56,721 nucleotides of DNA from Paludibacteraceae bacterium (GCA_024693065.1 JAILLP010000030.1:1-56721), one strand, 5' to 3'. Shown: positions 50,801 through 56,721, counted from the stretch's first letter. Numbers and translations are program-made. The notes: generated from the letters alone by a model not told the origin.

Positions 50801-51635
50801 GGATGGCCGTGATATCAAGATTAGATGGACCTGCATTACGGGCGGAACCTCCGTGTTCTTCGGCGACAAGAATATGAACCGTAAGTTCTGTGCGGGTGAC
50901 GAGTATTATTTGAATTACGAAATTTTGAATGGTGTACCAGACTCGTTTAAGTTCTTCTTCGATTCCGAGGAGATCGCACAAGGATTCCGTAATGTCACGG
51001 GTTCTGTGAAGGAAGGAGAGACTGGCGCCATCACGTTTACGGTCCCTGAGGGTATCGCTCCGGGTAAGTACAAGGTGAATGCTCAGATGTTCGGTGAGGG
51101 CAAGTCCAGTAAGGTGGTGACTGTCCCGATCCGTATCGGGTATGATGTGCGTTATGTGATGCGCATGTGGAACGATGTCGTGGTGTGTGACAATTCCAGA
51201 AATGAGTTCGTCTCATACCAGTGGAGGAAAAACAATGTGGATATCCCAGGCGCTACAGGTCAGTACTATTGCGAGTATCCGGGCCTTGATGGGTATTATT
51301 CGTTGCATGTCGTCACGACCAACAATGACACGATGTATGTCTGTGGCAAGTATTTCGAGCCTTTGGATGTTCCGTTCTCCATCTCATCCTATCCGGTGTA
51401 TACGAATAGGGGTATGGTGACGGTCTATGTCCATGGGGTGAAAGACGAGGAACTCGCTGGCGCCAGGATGTATGTCTATACAATTGACGGAAAGCTGACG
51501 TACTGGACGGATATCGTGAAAAAGGAAAATGAGGTGTGGATTAGGGATGGACGGTACGTTTGTATCGTCGTTCTTGAGGACGAAAGGAGGGCTTCGTGCC
51601 AATTTGTCTCCCGCGCTGGTGAATTGAAAAAATAA
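41865..51635 (+). CDS. Giant secreted repeat protein C: beta-helix head, HYR-like modules, about 24 short repeats, T9SS-like tail
   Basis: I chose ATG 41865 because a signal peptide follows (MKTKGLKIFLGIIVGLLCAV.., cleavage near VYG|R); the frame is open upstream only from a GTG at 41820. The product is 3256 aa. Residues about 25-330 look like a right-handed beta-helix (GTGSAYTNLVDAVNAAQTGD; ends with DIDYFGKPRIGG.AVDMGASE, typical of such heads). Four modules of about 307 aa follow to about residue 1780, with SDNC, YAIVRDT and W(H/R)(G/D) motifs. Next are about 24 units of about 50 aa (TACGSY.LNDSVYT.SG.Y.Q..GCDS(I/V)..L.L.IL). The C-terminal 75 residues (SISSYPVYTNRGMVTVYV..GKLTYWTDIV..) look like a divergent type A T9SS domain. 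Function is probably surface attachment or polysaccharide contact, inferred. A beta-barrel gene follows at 23 nt. Confidence 0.9.
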   Translation: MKTKGLKIFLGIIVGLLCAVTSVYGRTRTVGVSGTGSAYTNLVDAVNAAQTGDTLMLLSDVTLDENLSFSKSVVVMSKNGYAIKRKSVSIIWDLIHLYNTSIYINGGIEVVFSDIVLDANNLSSTSGWVTYNHYVSVNSGAVLRLNRTVIRNSTDGAPLAVSGTVVGGLVTGNTSSESAMGVVLVNSNGLLVNMVIVSNTLSKSNVSAVNLNGGDMLNCTVINNRNSTGSANRYGINSSNSKCKVTNCIVYGNGGSILNVADVTYSCIQGGYTGRGNISANPLLNGDYTLMEGSPCVDAGSNSAISGVTDIDYFGKPRIGGPAVDMGASEKPRNYCERTDTHVSCGEPFVWIDGKTYTESNHTALDTVLGYGDCDTIVTLDFTYYPPVDKSSLTEEDLNKIDCTGEEVTFSFDPSASGRTSFRWMNPSGGVVSTSTSYTATVGTHDVEYLFVASAPDGSCPDSTLFMALLNYDFFVQNQANSSVDSAANNDCLLKSLDLNDYKPTISYCSNLGKDTTYRYRLNNGPWVDFESAPVLSDVASGDEIRWSVSVRTYEGDIMEDVTPDPIVVHLWDDQRPVLSCDGISAGKRVVAVADSVSGVVPCPVTLQDVLSSASDNCTSSLKVYVSLDGATFYEFNGYEGYLNVFEAPSATAYWFVEDNAGLRSDVCPVTYEVERATLRDGEYYAIVRDTSVCSLPVSWHGHTFTSDGEQAKVGAALLTVRIDSSYYKTETVVNVGPYTWRDGITYTKSTEVNDFHQPNAGTCDSVFSLRLTIKETSDIKIDEPLSPIDSVMNDGCFLSRLDLEPLKPGFVYNLGNALDTTVYYRVNGGDWVDYAANPILSKVENGTKLYWRVVVTADDHSSVFDETSTPQLIRLSDVVAPSLDCKKISVDKRMVPVLDSVKGDVQLRVYPAEVKLAASDNCSTDFTVFVSTDGLSFSKYNAVGSFPLNVFTQPTITLYWNVSDEAGNESSVCSIEYGVERNTEVASKKYAIVRDTMLCVGELPFVWHGYTFTYSGEQAEVGAALLTVHVDSSFYVEESVMSMEPYTWRNGVTYTESVRVEDYHQPNAGKCDSVFTLNLVMKTNLSLVVYEAMSPIDSVANEGCNLRRMDMASIRPAFAYSSDNAIDTSVYYRVNRGEWVSLADQPSLLNVADGTELHWKVVINTQDTSLSDETVNPQLIRVRNLTAPYLACDDISAGKRFAAVIDSVNGEARFSVSPSDVSSAASSECASSFDVLYSNDGVNFNPYNGLTFNLNAFTQTERTLYWKVTDEVGNISEACAVDYSVERATEKDGKMYAIVRDTFVCATSFPVTWHGHVFNAAGESAEIGAALLSVRIDSSYYRYDTLTICNVRNYQWRDGKTYNSGSSYDLSYTVDNGPDLCDSIVYVHLSVFNKVDKPVADTVYSVGCYGDFFRMGYTPSGVHTEYAWYEQGVLQHGEDWDGRTRVTREYSGHDNYQYMLVTSVKGGYCPDTTVYVTNSTHDIESGDVKSLVMFAGDNCKARVRLRDYMPDFIDRCSYDLADTLCAYRINHGIVQYASADDYYEFVDGDSISWRVGIVANDGLTYTVSNPDFYQQVRVLDATAPKVDSLGISYGNRIHSVADSVRGDVSFRVPLSDVTDHVSDNCDDVSALLFQYSLDGVSYEDFNGVDLKLNVYESPSVMVYYAVTDLSRNTMIDSVLYSVERKSFVGEDSFAIVRDTTVCPGSIPFVWHGKTFSSSGVPVVVGAAHLTVYADESYERYDTVFSCDSYVWRDGVEYASSTTEPVFVVHNGEGVCDSIIHLNLTVLNPSLGVDSIIVCVKELPYEWHGSQVSGDTTLNLHNVAGCDSLVDVKVVVLPIATETIYDTACVSYRLNDSVYTESGVYEQVLTSAVTGCDSILTLHLVVYQPTRATLSDTACGSYTLNDSVYTQSGVYEQFLRSSTGCDSILTLNLTILENSYGADTLTVCEGMLPVRWKGRSVTGDTIIRFQNAIGCDSFVSLKVIENPVPVVEITDTACGSYALNEYEYNKSGDYVQLLTSEGSCDSIVKLHLTILEPSSRTIYDTACGPYTLNGQTYTESGVYEQQLTAANGCDSLLFLVLDINPAGDTLITEIANGSYQLNDSVYTRTGLYTQHIKTPNGCDSIVRLDLTILEGIVTEWSDTTCSGGIFWDNSLFNQSGTYLKHYVTASGADSTSILHLTVLPTKYSTIVDTAYSYYILNDSVYTKSGIYVQHLYSSIGCDSVLTLTLKILNLENGTVRDTACSSFVLNDSVYTESGTYVQRLVTPDGRDSMLTLELVIYPSYEIELTETACGSYQLNDSTYTKSGVYVQKLQAVSGCDSVVKLNLTILNVPTSVITDTACGSYVLNDSVYRKSGSYEQRLPSSNGCDSVITLNLIILPAPVTEIFDTVCISYRLNDSVYTETGVYEQRFLAMNGCDSIVRLNLIVLSSPTNEVYDTACVSYTVDGTIYTENSVLQKKVSSPSGCDSIITVHLTILPILKDTIYRTACGTYTLNDSVYTESGEYTQTLISSVGCDSILTLYLTILEPTYGEETVDICENAAFVKWHDYEVSSDTTLTIRNSLGCDSIVTIHLNRLPVLRSEFSDTSCAPYVWYEKEIMESGDYDYKLTSSIGCDSVITLHLTILPSYEVFLLDSAVSYYEWNDMRYDSSGIYTQNLVSSVGCDSIVTIGLTILPPPEKQPEKVNACISYEWQGLTLTESGIYYDLIKTETGEDSIVSIDLTINYPKYNEDTIFYTVCENELPIIWNGYEIHSDTSRVVLTTKAGCDSFIIFRLNVLPIYDTMISVTTCDSFEWHGRYLYDSGLYTDTLQSLLGCDSITRLSLTVKHSSVTKVRRTLCESELPFRWQGYEFYGDTLIVFPSSNGCDSIIDVKLTINKEYNLVFNEVACGDFYWQGKLLTKPGTYVDSFTTSTGCDSVVTLNLVVSHPYYVRLVDTTKAGTIYEKNGFTVEANHIGDYEYEVNLLSQYGCDSVVHLSLFVDGRDIKIRWTCITGGTSVFFGDKNMNRKFCAGDEYYLNYEILNGVPDSFKFFFDSEEIAQGFRNVTGSVKEGETGAITFTVPEGIAPGKYKVNAQMFGEGKSSKVVTVPIRIGYDVRYVMRMWNDVVVCDNSRNEFVSYQWRKNNVDIPGATGQYYCEYPGLDGYYSLHVVTTNNDTMYVCGKYFEPLDVPFSISSYPVYTNRGMVTVYVHGVKDEELAGARMYVYTIDGKLTYWTDIVKKENEVWIRDGRYVCIVVLEDERRASCQFVSRAGELKK
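43290..47220 (+). repeat. Four modules of about 0.92 kb in giant gene C
   Basis: Equivalent segments (VDSAANNDC, IDSVMNDGC, IDSVANEGC) occur near 43315, 44233 and 45155, about 920 bp apart. A diverged fourth copy starts near 46320 (GDNCKARVRLRDYMPDF). Each module ends with ER(A/N/K)..(D/E)(G/S)..YAIVRDT and a W.DG.(T/E)Y segment. Confidence 0.75.
47227..50805 (+). repeat. About 24 tandem units of about 50 aa (about 149 bp) in giant gene C
   Basis: Counting the GCDS or equivalent motif gives 24 units in about 3.58 kb. The consensus is DTACGSYxLNDSVYTxSGxYxQxL..GCDSIxxLxLTIL. At least five units are of a second type with a C(E/V)..LP..W.G...(S/G)DT core. Copies are diverged, in contrast to the near-identical units of giant genes A and B. 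Confidence 0.88.
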
Positions 51636-51658
51636 TTTTGATTGTTGAGATGCTGGTT

Positions 51659-52579
51659 ATGAAAAGGATTTTGTTTATCGCAGCCTTGTTCTTCTCTTTG
51701 AACGTGTTCGGACAGGGTGAAATGCTTTCGTTTGGAGTGGGTGGCGGATTGAATACCTTCTTCTTTGACCCGACCCTTGACCGCCCTCTTGATTCGGGCG
51801 AGAAGAGTGCGGAGTCAGTTCTCTCATTCGGCTTCACCCTCAGCTCTCGGTATGTCTTTTTCTTCCAGAATACGAACTTCGGTTTGGGAAGTGGTGCGGA
51901 TTTCCTGATGTATAACTCAAAGACCAAACTCGATGGTTGTGCCGTCACTCCTTCATATGACCAGGAGAATGGTCAGTCGTTTGATTTGATAGAGTCTTTC
52001 TCCGACTGGGAGGAGAAGGAGCGGATGTTCTCCTTTGAGTTTCCGTTGGGGTTCTATTATAAGATCCCTTTTTCAGACAAGGCGAATATGGTCGCCGGAT
52101 TGGGCGGTAAGCTAGTGGTGCCAATCCTTGCTCGCTATAAGGTGTCCGAGGGAACGTATGCCGTCAGTGGTTATTATCCCCAAACGAATGTCGTCATAAA
52201 GGACTTGCCTCATCATGGTTTCGTCAACAGCCAACCGTATGCTAGTGGCGCTATTAAGACGAAGCTCGCTTTCGCAGTTTATGGTGAGCTCGGTTTTAAT
52301 TTCTCCATCTCGGATAAGATGATGTTCTATAGCGGATTTTATTGCGATTACGGATTGACTAACGTCTTGAATGACAAGCGAAAGAAGGTGCCGGACCTTT
52401 GGGACGATTTCTTCGTGGACAATGAAAGCGTGTTCGCTACTCGCATCGTTGATAAGGTGCGGCTTTTTTCCGCAGGCCTGAAACTGGGAATCACGCTGCC
52501 TTCTAATAATAGGGATCAAATCGCTTCCGGGACAAGATCTGAGGTGAAGACACCTTCCCGTCAGCCAACAGTGGAGTAG
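51659..52579 (+). CDS. Outer-membrane beta-barrel protein following giant gene C
   Basis: ATG 51659 is chosen because it is followed by a signal peptide (MKRILFIAALFFSLNVFG|Q); the frame is open a little further upstream (TTG 51638, ATG 51650). The 306 residues alternate short hydrophobic/aromatic strands ending in aromatic residues (SFGVGGGLNTFFF, FSFEFPLGFYYKIPF, MMFYSGFYCDYGL, VRLFSAGLKLGITL). This is typical of an 8- to 12-stranded outer-membrane barrel. A short polar Ser/Thr/Arg tail follows the last strand. The gene starts 23 nt after giant gene C with no terminator between them, so co-transcription is likely. No PorP/SprF signature was seen. Function unknown. Confidence 0.75.
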   Translation: MKRILFIAALFFSLNVFGQGEMLSFGVGGGLNTFFFDPTLDRPLDSGEKSAESVLSFGFTLSSRYVFFFQNTNFGLGSGADFLMYNSKTKLDGCAVTPSYDQENGQSFDLIESFSDWEEKERMFSFEFPLGFYYKIPFSDKANMVAGLGGKLVVPILARYKVSEGTYAVSGYYPQTNVVIKDLPHHGFVNSQPYASGAIKTKLAFAVYGELGFNFSISDKMMFYSGFYCDYGLTNVLNDKRKKVPDLWDDFFVDNESVFATRIVDKVRLFSAGLKLGITLPSNNRDQIASGTRSEVKTPSRQPTVE

Positions 52580-52642
52580 AAAATTTTATGGATTGATTCC
52601 GTGAGATTTATTCTTATTCGATGATAAAAAAGTCTTTTTCGA

Positions 52643-52673
52643 TTTGCGAGTTTGACGAAATTTCTTAATTTTG
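52643..52673 (+). promoter_or_regulatory. Strong Bacteroidetes promoter for the surface lipoprotein gene
   Basis: A -33 TTTG at 52643-52646 and a -7 TAATTTTG at 52666-52673 are spaced by exactly 19 nt, the best match in the window. The predicted leader to the ATG at 52754 is about 75 nt and AT-rich near the start codon. Confidence 0.7.
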
Positions 52674-52753
52674 TATATATAGAGGGGGATATCATTAAGG
52701 GTCTTCCCTTTTAATTGTCGAATTGAATATTAGTTATAAATAATAAATTCACC

Positions 52754-53764
52754 ATGAAAAGAAATTTTGTGTTTATAGTATCGTTGGCTATCGCTGGATG
52801 TCTGGCTAGCTGCGACAATGGGGGAGGTTCTGTTCAGCAGAACGGAGGGTCATGTACGAATGAACCCGTGATGGAAAGAATGTTGTGTGAGTATGTTCCT
52901 GATGGACAGACAGCGGTTATCTACGGTAGCAATTTGAAGAACTGCGAGATTATGTTCCCGGGAGCTGATTTCCCAGCTAAGATTGTGGAATCTTCCAACA
53001 ATCAAATCTCCGTGGTCGTTCCGGAAGGCTCCGAGGACGGTCAACTGAAGATAAAGTGTGGGGATAAGGTTATCCTTTCAAAATTCTTCTTCCGTGATAA
53101 TCGTAACATTATCGTGAACTTTGATTACAGGCTCGCGACTTGGGGAGGATACAATCCTTTCGACGAGAATGGTGAGTTGATCACTGGTACGTTGGAAATG
53201 GGTACGGAGATCTCTCCTTTCGTGAATGGCGCTAAATTGCCTCAGCCTTGTAGTGGCAACTATGGCTTGCTCTATGGCAAGTATGATCATCCTTGGATGA
53301 TGAACCAATGTATGTATATCCAGTATGTGGCTAACCCGCAAGAGGGTGGACGTGGTCCTATCTCTGTGGCAACGAAGGCTTTCGAGTCTTACGACTTGAG
53401 CTCGTTGGCCCTCAAGTTTGAGGTGTATGTGCCTAAAGAGGTGGCTTACAAGGGTATTAAGACGGAGATCTTCTTCGGTCCTATCGATTCTCCGGACAAG
53501 CATGGTCGTGAGATTTCTCCGATCTGTTTCTGGGAGCCTTACAAGGATTGCTCGGATGGGTTCTATACGGATTCATGGACTACCATCACGATTCCTTTGA
53601 CGGAGTTCTGGCATGGAGTAAAGAGCGATACGGATCCGTTTGACGGCAACTTCGACTTGAAGAAGGCTACGAACTTAAGCTTCCTGCAGTTCGGTCAACC
53701 AGAGGGAGAACCTCAAATCATGATGTGCGTGGATAACTTCCGCGTGGTTCCTATCATCCATTGA
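52754..53764 (+). CDS. Glycan-binding surface lipoprotein (SGBP-B-like, IPT/TIG domain)
   Basis: 336 residues. The lipoprotein signal ends LASC with Cys18 or a near neighbour lipidated, followed by DNGGGS, so it is probably surface-exposed. Residues about 45-115 form an IPT/TIG domain (PDGQTAVIYGSNLKNCEIMF, ISVVVPEGSEDGQLKIKCGD). The rest matches the ligand-binding part of surface glycan-binding proteins: FDYRLATWGGYNPFDENG, then aromatic segments GFYTDSWTTITIPLTEFW and the ending MMCVDNFRVVPI. Such proteins bind polysaccharide at the cell surface for a SusCD system, but no SusC, SusD or glycoside hydrolase is in this window. The ligand cannot be predicted. Confidence 0.82.
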   Translation: MKRNFVFIVSLAIAGCLASCDNGGGSVQQNGGSCTNEPVMERMLCEYVPDGQTAVIYGSNLKNCEIMFPGADFPAKIVESSNNQISVVVPEGSEDGQLKIKCGDKVILSKFFFRDNRNIIVNFDYRLATWGGYNPFDENGELITGTLEMGTEISPFVNGAKLPQPCSGNYGLLYGKYDHPWMMNQCMYIQYVANPQEGGRGPISVATKAFESYDLSSLALKFEVYVPKEVAYKGIKTEIFFGPIDSPDKHGREISPICFWEPYKDCSDGFYTDSWTTITIPLTEFWHGVKSDTDPFDGNFDLKKATNLSFLQFGQPEGEPQIMMCVDNFRVVPIIH

Positions 53765-53784
53765 TTATAGTTGAATCTAATATG

Positions 53785-53817
53785 AAAAAGGCTGGCGGGT
53801 TTCCGTCAGCCTTTTTG
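53785..53817. terminator. Bidirectional intrinsic terminator between convergent genes
   Basis: AAAAAGGCTGGCGG pairs with CCGTCAGCCTTTTT with one wobble and a GTTT-type loop. A-run on the left and T-run on the right allow function in both directions. It sits 20 nt after the lipoprotein stop and 32 nt past the stop of the minus-strand nucleotidyltransferase gene. Confidence 0.88.
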
Positions 53818-53849
53818 TTCGTTGGTTGTGAGGAGCGGAACTCCTCCCC

Positions 53850-54584
53850 TTATAGGTCGCGGAAGTGTTCCTCCGCCTCTTTGAGACTGTCTAATTTCCC
53901 CACATCTATCATCTTTAATTGGTTGTCCACGTGGCATCGGATCTCCGCCCTCCCCGCATTCTCAATGTAGAAATCCATGATGGGGAATTTTTCGGGGTAG
54001 TGTTCCATTAGCGTGAATATCCTAGGGGATATCACGTGTATGCCTGAAAAGGCGAACTTGTTGTTGTGCTCTGGATTGAAGTCGCTGAAAGGGGACTTCT
54101 TCTCTCCTGTTTTAAGGTTCTTCCACCCCCTCAGACGGTTCCCTTCGTCGAAATAGAGGTAACGGGAGGTCTCCCTCTCCTTGACGAGTAGGGTGGCGGC
54201 GCTTCCGCTCTCCTTGTGGATTTCGTATAGTCCCTTGAGGTCGGCGTCCGATAGGATGTCCACGTTATGCACCAGGAAGGGCTTTCCGTCGTTGAAGAAA
54301 TGCGCAGCCTTGCGGATTCCTCCTCCTGTGTCGAGTAGCATCTCCCGTTCGTCTGATAGCTCAATCCTGATGCCGAAGTTTCTCTTCTCTTTCAGATATT
54401 CGATTATTTTGTCCGCGTGGTGGTGCACATTGATGATCTGCTCATCGAATCCTTGTTCCGCAAGCCTTGTGACCACATGCTCCAGCAGTGTGCGTCCGCC
54501 GACAGGCACCAAGGCTTTGGGTAAAGTGTCGGTTATGGGTTTTAGCCGCGTACCTAAGCCTGCGGCGAATATCATCGCTTTCAT
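53850..54584 (-). CDS. Sugar-1-phosphate nucleotidyltransferase (MurU/RmlA-like)
   Basis: 244 residues, cytoplasmic. The N-terminal motif GLGTRLKPITDTLPKALVPV (residues 9-28) is the nucleotide/phosphate loop of the family. The LDTGGGIRKA segment and the metal-site NVDILSD follow. Short forms of this kind without an added hexapeptide repeat domain include MurU (N-acetylmuramate-1-phosphate uridylyltransferase, cell-wall recycling) and related enzymes; the exact sugar is not readable. It is the last gene of the rarA / S41 protease / nucleotidyltransferase unit, 16 nt behind the protease. Confidence 0.82.
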   Translation of the reverse strand: MKAMIFAAGLGTRLKPITDTLPKALVPVGGRTLLEHVVTRLAEQGFDEQIINVHHHADKIIEYLKEKRNFGIRIELSDEREMLLDTGGGIRKAAHFFNDGKPFLVHNVDILSDADLKGLYEIHKESGSAATLLVKERETSRYLYFDEGNRLRGWKNLKTGEKKSPFSDFNPEHNNKFAFSGIHVISPRIFTLMEHYPEKFPIMDFYIENAGRAEIRCHVDNQLKMIDVGKLDSLKEAEEHFRDL

Positions 54585-54600
54585 ACGAAAATTCTTTGTG

Positions 54601-56259
54601 TTATTTCTTCTCGTCCAGTTCCCCTGATAGGATCTTCTTGTATCGCTCCGAATCGTTTAGTAGCCTGATGGCTTCGTTCTTGCAGTCGTCGAACTTGAGC
54701 GATTCGATGATCATGCCGGTTTGATAATAGTATCGCTTGGCGATTTCTATGCTGATGCTTCTGACGATTTCTTTTTTGAAGAGATTGAGGTCTGTGTCGA
54801 TGTCATGCTTCAATTTCGCTTCTAAGGCGTTGATTTCAGCCTCCGCGTATTCTGCGTAGCCTTCCTCCTTTAACGACTCCTTGAGGGATGTGAGGTAGCT
54901 CTCCGAGAACAATTTGTAGGTGAAGTCCTTGCTCTTCACGAATGCTTTGAACTCTTCATAGTCCGCATCCGTGTAGGTGAATTCTTTGATGTTTGGAATG
55001 GAAGGATGCTTCTTCTGGTACTCCGTGACGTAGTCGAAGATGATATCTTTCTCATAGAGATAATACTCTGCGGTTGATGTGACGGTGTCAGCCGAGAAGA
55101 TGTCCGGGTTGATACCTCCTCCGTCCCTGACGGTCCTTCCGTGGATGGTCTTGAACTCGTGGGTGAGGCTGTCTGGAATCCTTTGTGAATATTCCTTCCC
55201 GGTCTTCTTCGAATAGTCAATCGCCTGGATGCACCGTCCGCTTGGGATATAGTATTTCGAGATGGTCACTTTGAGGTTTCCTCCGTGAGGCAGGTCTCTT
55301 GTGGTTTGCACCAGTCCCTTCCCGAAGGTGCGTTCTCCGATGATGACGGCTCGGTCCATGTCTTGCAGGGAACCTGCCACAATCTCTGCGGCGGATGCCG
55401 AGTTGCGGTTCACAAGCACTGCGATGGGCATCTCCTTGTCGATAGGGTCGCGCATCGCTTTGTATGTTTTGTTGAGGTTGGGGTTTTTCCCCTTGGTGTA
55501 TACAACGGTGGATTTCCTGTCCACGAACATGTTGATGATATCGACGGCCTCGTCTAGTATGCCTCCCGGGTTTTCCCTCACATCGATGATCAGTTTCTTT
55601 ATTTTCTTCTCGTTTTTCAGTTCGAGGAAGACTTCCTTGAATTGGGACGCCGCTTTCTCGGTAAATCCGTTGATGTAGATATAGCCGATGCCTGGCTCTA
55701 TCTCCGAATAGAACGGAATGGCGGGGATGGCTATTTTTTCTCTGGTGATGACGGTCTTTGTCTTTTCTCCGTTGGCGTGTTTTATTGTTACTGCCACTTG
55801 CGTTTTCGATTCTCCCCTGAGTTGTTCACTGGCGTTCGTCACGCTCAGTCCCACCGTGGATTTCCCGTCGATTTCCACGATGAGGTCTCCTGTGCGGATG
55901 CCTGCTCGTTGGGCGGGCATTCCTTCGTATACGTCAGTGATCAGAATGCCGTCCTTCTTTTGCGAGATCACGCAACCCACACCCGCGTATTCGCCCGTTG
56001 TCATCATCTTGAGTTTGTCCATATCGTCTTGCGGGATATAGTTGGTGTATGGATCCAACGATGACAACATCTCGTCAATGCCTTTTTTGATGGTTTTCTG
56101 GGGCTCAATAGTGTCCACGTATAGCAAATCCAATTCTTTGTATACCGCATTGAATATGTCCATGTGTTTTGCGATCTCCACATTCCTGTTGGGTGTCCCG
56201 TCCGCCCACACGTTTAGGACGCAACAGATGGCTAGAACCGTGAGTATTGGGTGTTTCAT
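54601..56259 (-). CDS. S41 family C-terminal processing peptidase (CtpA/Prc-like)
   Basis: 552 residues with an N-terminal signal peptide (about 1-19), so periplasmic. A PDZ domain (about 90-170; ITDVYEGMPAQRAGIRTGD) precedes the protease domain. The Ser/Lys dyad is Ser289 in NRNSASAAEIVAG and Lys314 in GERTFGKGLVQT, the usual 25-residue spacing. The C-terminal 150 residues are helical and charged. Such proteases trim or degrade envelope proteins. Length and domain order match Bacteroidota family members. The gene starts 11 nt after rarA and is followed at 16 nt by the nucleotidyltransferase. Confidence 0.92.
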   Translation of the reverse strand: MKHPILTVLAICCVLNVWADGTPNRNVEIAKHMDIFNAVYKELDLLYVDTIEPQKTIKKGIDEMLSSLDPYTNYIPQDDMDKLKMMTTGEYAGVGCVISQKKDGILITDVYEGMPAQRAGIRTGDLIVEIDGKSTVGLSVTNASEQLRGESKTQVAVTIKHANGEKTKTVITREKIAIPAIPFYSEIEPGIGYIYINGFTEKAASQFKEVFLELKNEKKIKKLIIDVRENPGGILDEAVDIINMFVDRKSTVVYTKGKNPNLNKTYKAMRDPIDKEMPIAVLVNRNSASAAEIVAGSLQDMDRAVIIGERTFGKGLVQTTRDLPHGGNLKVTISKYYIPSGRCIQAIDYSKKTGKEYSQRIPDSLTHEFKTIHGRTVRDGGGINPDIFSADTVTSTAEYYLYEKDIIFDYVTEYQKKHPSIPNIKEFTYTDADYEEFKAFVKSKDFTYKLFSESYLTSLKESLKEEGYAEYAEAEINALEAKLKHDIDTDLNLFKKEIVRSISIEIAKRYYYQTGMIIESLKFDDCKNEAIRLLNDSERYKKILSGELDEKK

Positions 56260-56270
56260 GACTATATGAG

Positions 56271-56721
56271 TTACATGTTGTTATAATTCTTTTTGTCGCC
56301 CCAGAGGCGTTTCATGTTGTCCGCCAGCCTATTCTCCGCCGCATTGTCCTGCGGTGTCCAGAACTGTGTGCCGGATATCTTGCTCGGAAGGAATTCCTGC
56401 ACGACGAAGTGTCCTTTGTAGTCGTGGGAATATTTGTACTCCTTCCCGTAGTCCAAATTCTTCATGAGCTTCGTCGGAGCGTTCCGCAAATGGAGCGGTA
56501 CGGGTTGGTTCCCGTTTTGTCTGACGAATTCCAGAGCCTTGTCTATGGAGAGGTAGGCGGAGTTGCTCTTCGCACTGGTGGCGAGGTATATGGTGGTCTC
56601 CGCCAATACGATTCTGCCCTCGGGCCATCCGATCTTATGGATGGTGTCGAAGCAGGCGTTGGCCAATAGGAGCGCATTCGGGTTGGCGAGGCCGATATCC
56701 TCCGCCGCTGATATGACAAGC
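56271..56721 (-). CDS. rarA: Replication-associated recombination protein RarA (MgsA), C-terminal part
   Basis: Only the last 149 codons are in the window; the start lies beyond its right edge. The segment SAAEDIGLANPNALLLANAC, then IGWPEGRI, PLHLRNAPT and Y.YSHDY, are diagnostic of the C-terminal tetramerisation region of the RarA/WRNIP1 AAA+ ATPases that act at stalled replication forks. It probably heads the operon with the S41 protease gene (11-nt gap). Confidence 0.92.
   Translation of the reverse strand, partial: LVISAAEDIGLANPNALLLANACFDTIHKIGWPEGRIVLAETTIYLATSAKSNSAYLSIDKALEFVRQNGNQPVPLHLRNAPTKLMKNLDYGKEYKYSHDYKGHFVVQEFLPSKISGTQFWTPQDNAAENRLADNMKRLWGDKKNYNNM

Noticed and set aside
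51659-52579. PorP/SprF identity for the barrel protein
   Set aside because: The expected N-terminal segment after the signal peptide and the family motifs are not seen; it is called only as a generic outer-membrane barrel.

Overview
The window reads as part of a Bacteroidota chromosome, most likely order Bacteroidales. Five things support this. Several giant secreted proteins end in type IX secretion (T9SS) sorting domains. SecD and SecF are fused in one gene. IspG is the large form with an internal insert. The gene order sigma-54 activator / LptE-like lipoprotein / TPR protein / secG is one I recall from Bacteroidales. Many genes are preceded by the Bacteroidetes-type -7 element TAnnTTTG. 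No rRNA, tRNA, CRISPR array, transposase or phage gene was seen.

Left part (1-27.3 kb): a giant surface-protein island. Gene A (1-7829, start outside the window) is an array of 91-residue MBG/Ig-like repeats followed by cysteine-containing HYR-like modules and a gliding-motility-type T9SS C-terminal domain. Gene B (8180-24268, 5362 aa, nearly 0.6 MDa) has the same C-terminal architecture but has expanded other modules: four supermodules of about 1.17 kb and then 18 tandem copies of a 279-bp (93-aa) unit. A CotH-kinase/lamin-tail protein with its own T9SS tail follows (24417-27338).

The first 1.3 kb is not trustworthy. It contains an Illumina P5/TruSeq adapter (216-273), an exact 116-bp duplication on the two sides of it, and two patches of clustered substitutions. 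One patch creates an in-frame stop (1269-1271) that splits gene A. These look like sequencing or assembly artefacts in a repeat array, not biology.

Middle (27.4-41.6 kb): core genes. These are a pyridoxamine-kinase-like enzyme, an AMP-forming long-chain acyl-CoA synthetase, RidA (minus strand), the cluster sigma-54 activator / LptE-like / TPR / secG, a TPM-domain protein with LemA, secDF, ispG and fabG. Strong intrinsic terminators separate most units.

Right part (41.7-56.7 kb): a third giant protein (41865-51635, 3256 aa). It has a beta-helix head, four repeats of about 0.92 kb and about 24 units of about 50 residues, and is followed at 23 nt by an outer-membrane beta-barrel gene. Next is an orphan SGBP-B-like surface lipoprotein with the best promoter in the window. 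On the minus strand lies rarA (partial) / S41 protease / nucleotidyltransferase, convergent with the lipoprotein gene and sharing a bidirectional terminator with it.

Working picture (inference): a gut- or rumen-type Bacteroidales strain with a T9SS-exported set of giant repeat adhesins that evolve by copy-number change of in-frame repeats, placed next to exported accessory proteins (CotH-like kinase, beta-barrel, glycan-binding lipoprotein). The export genes nearby (secG, secDF) are housekeeping functions.
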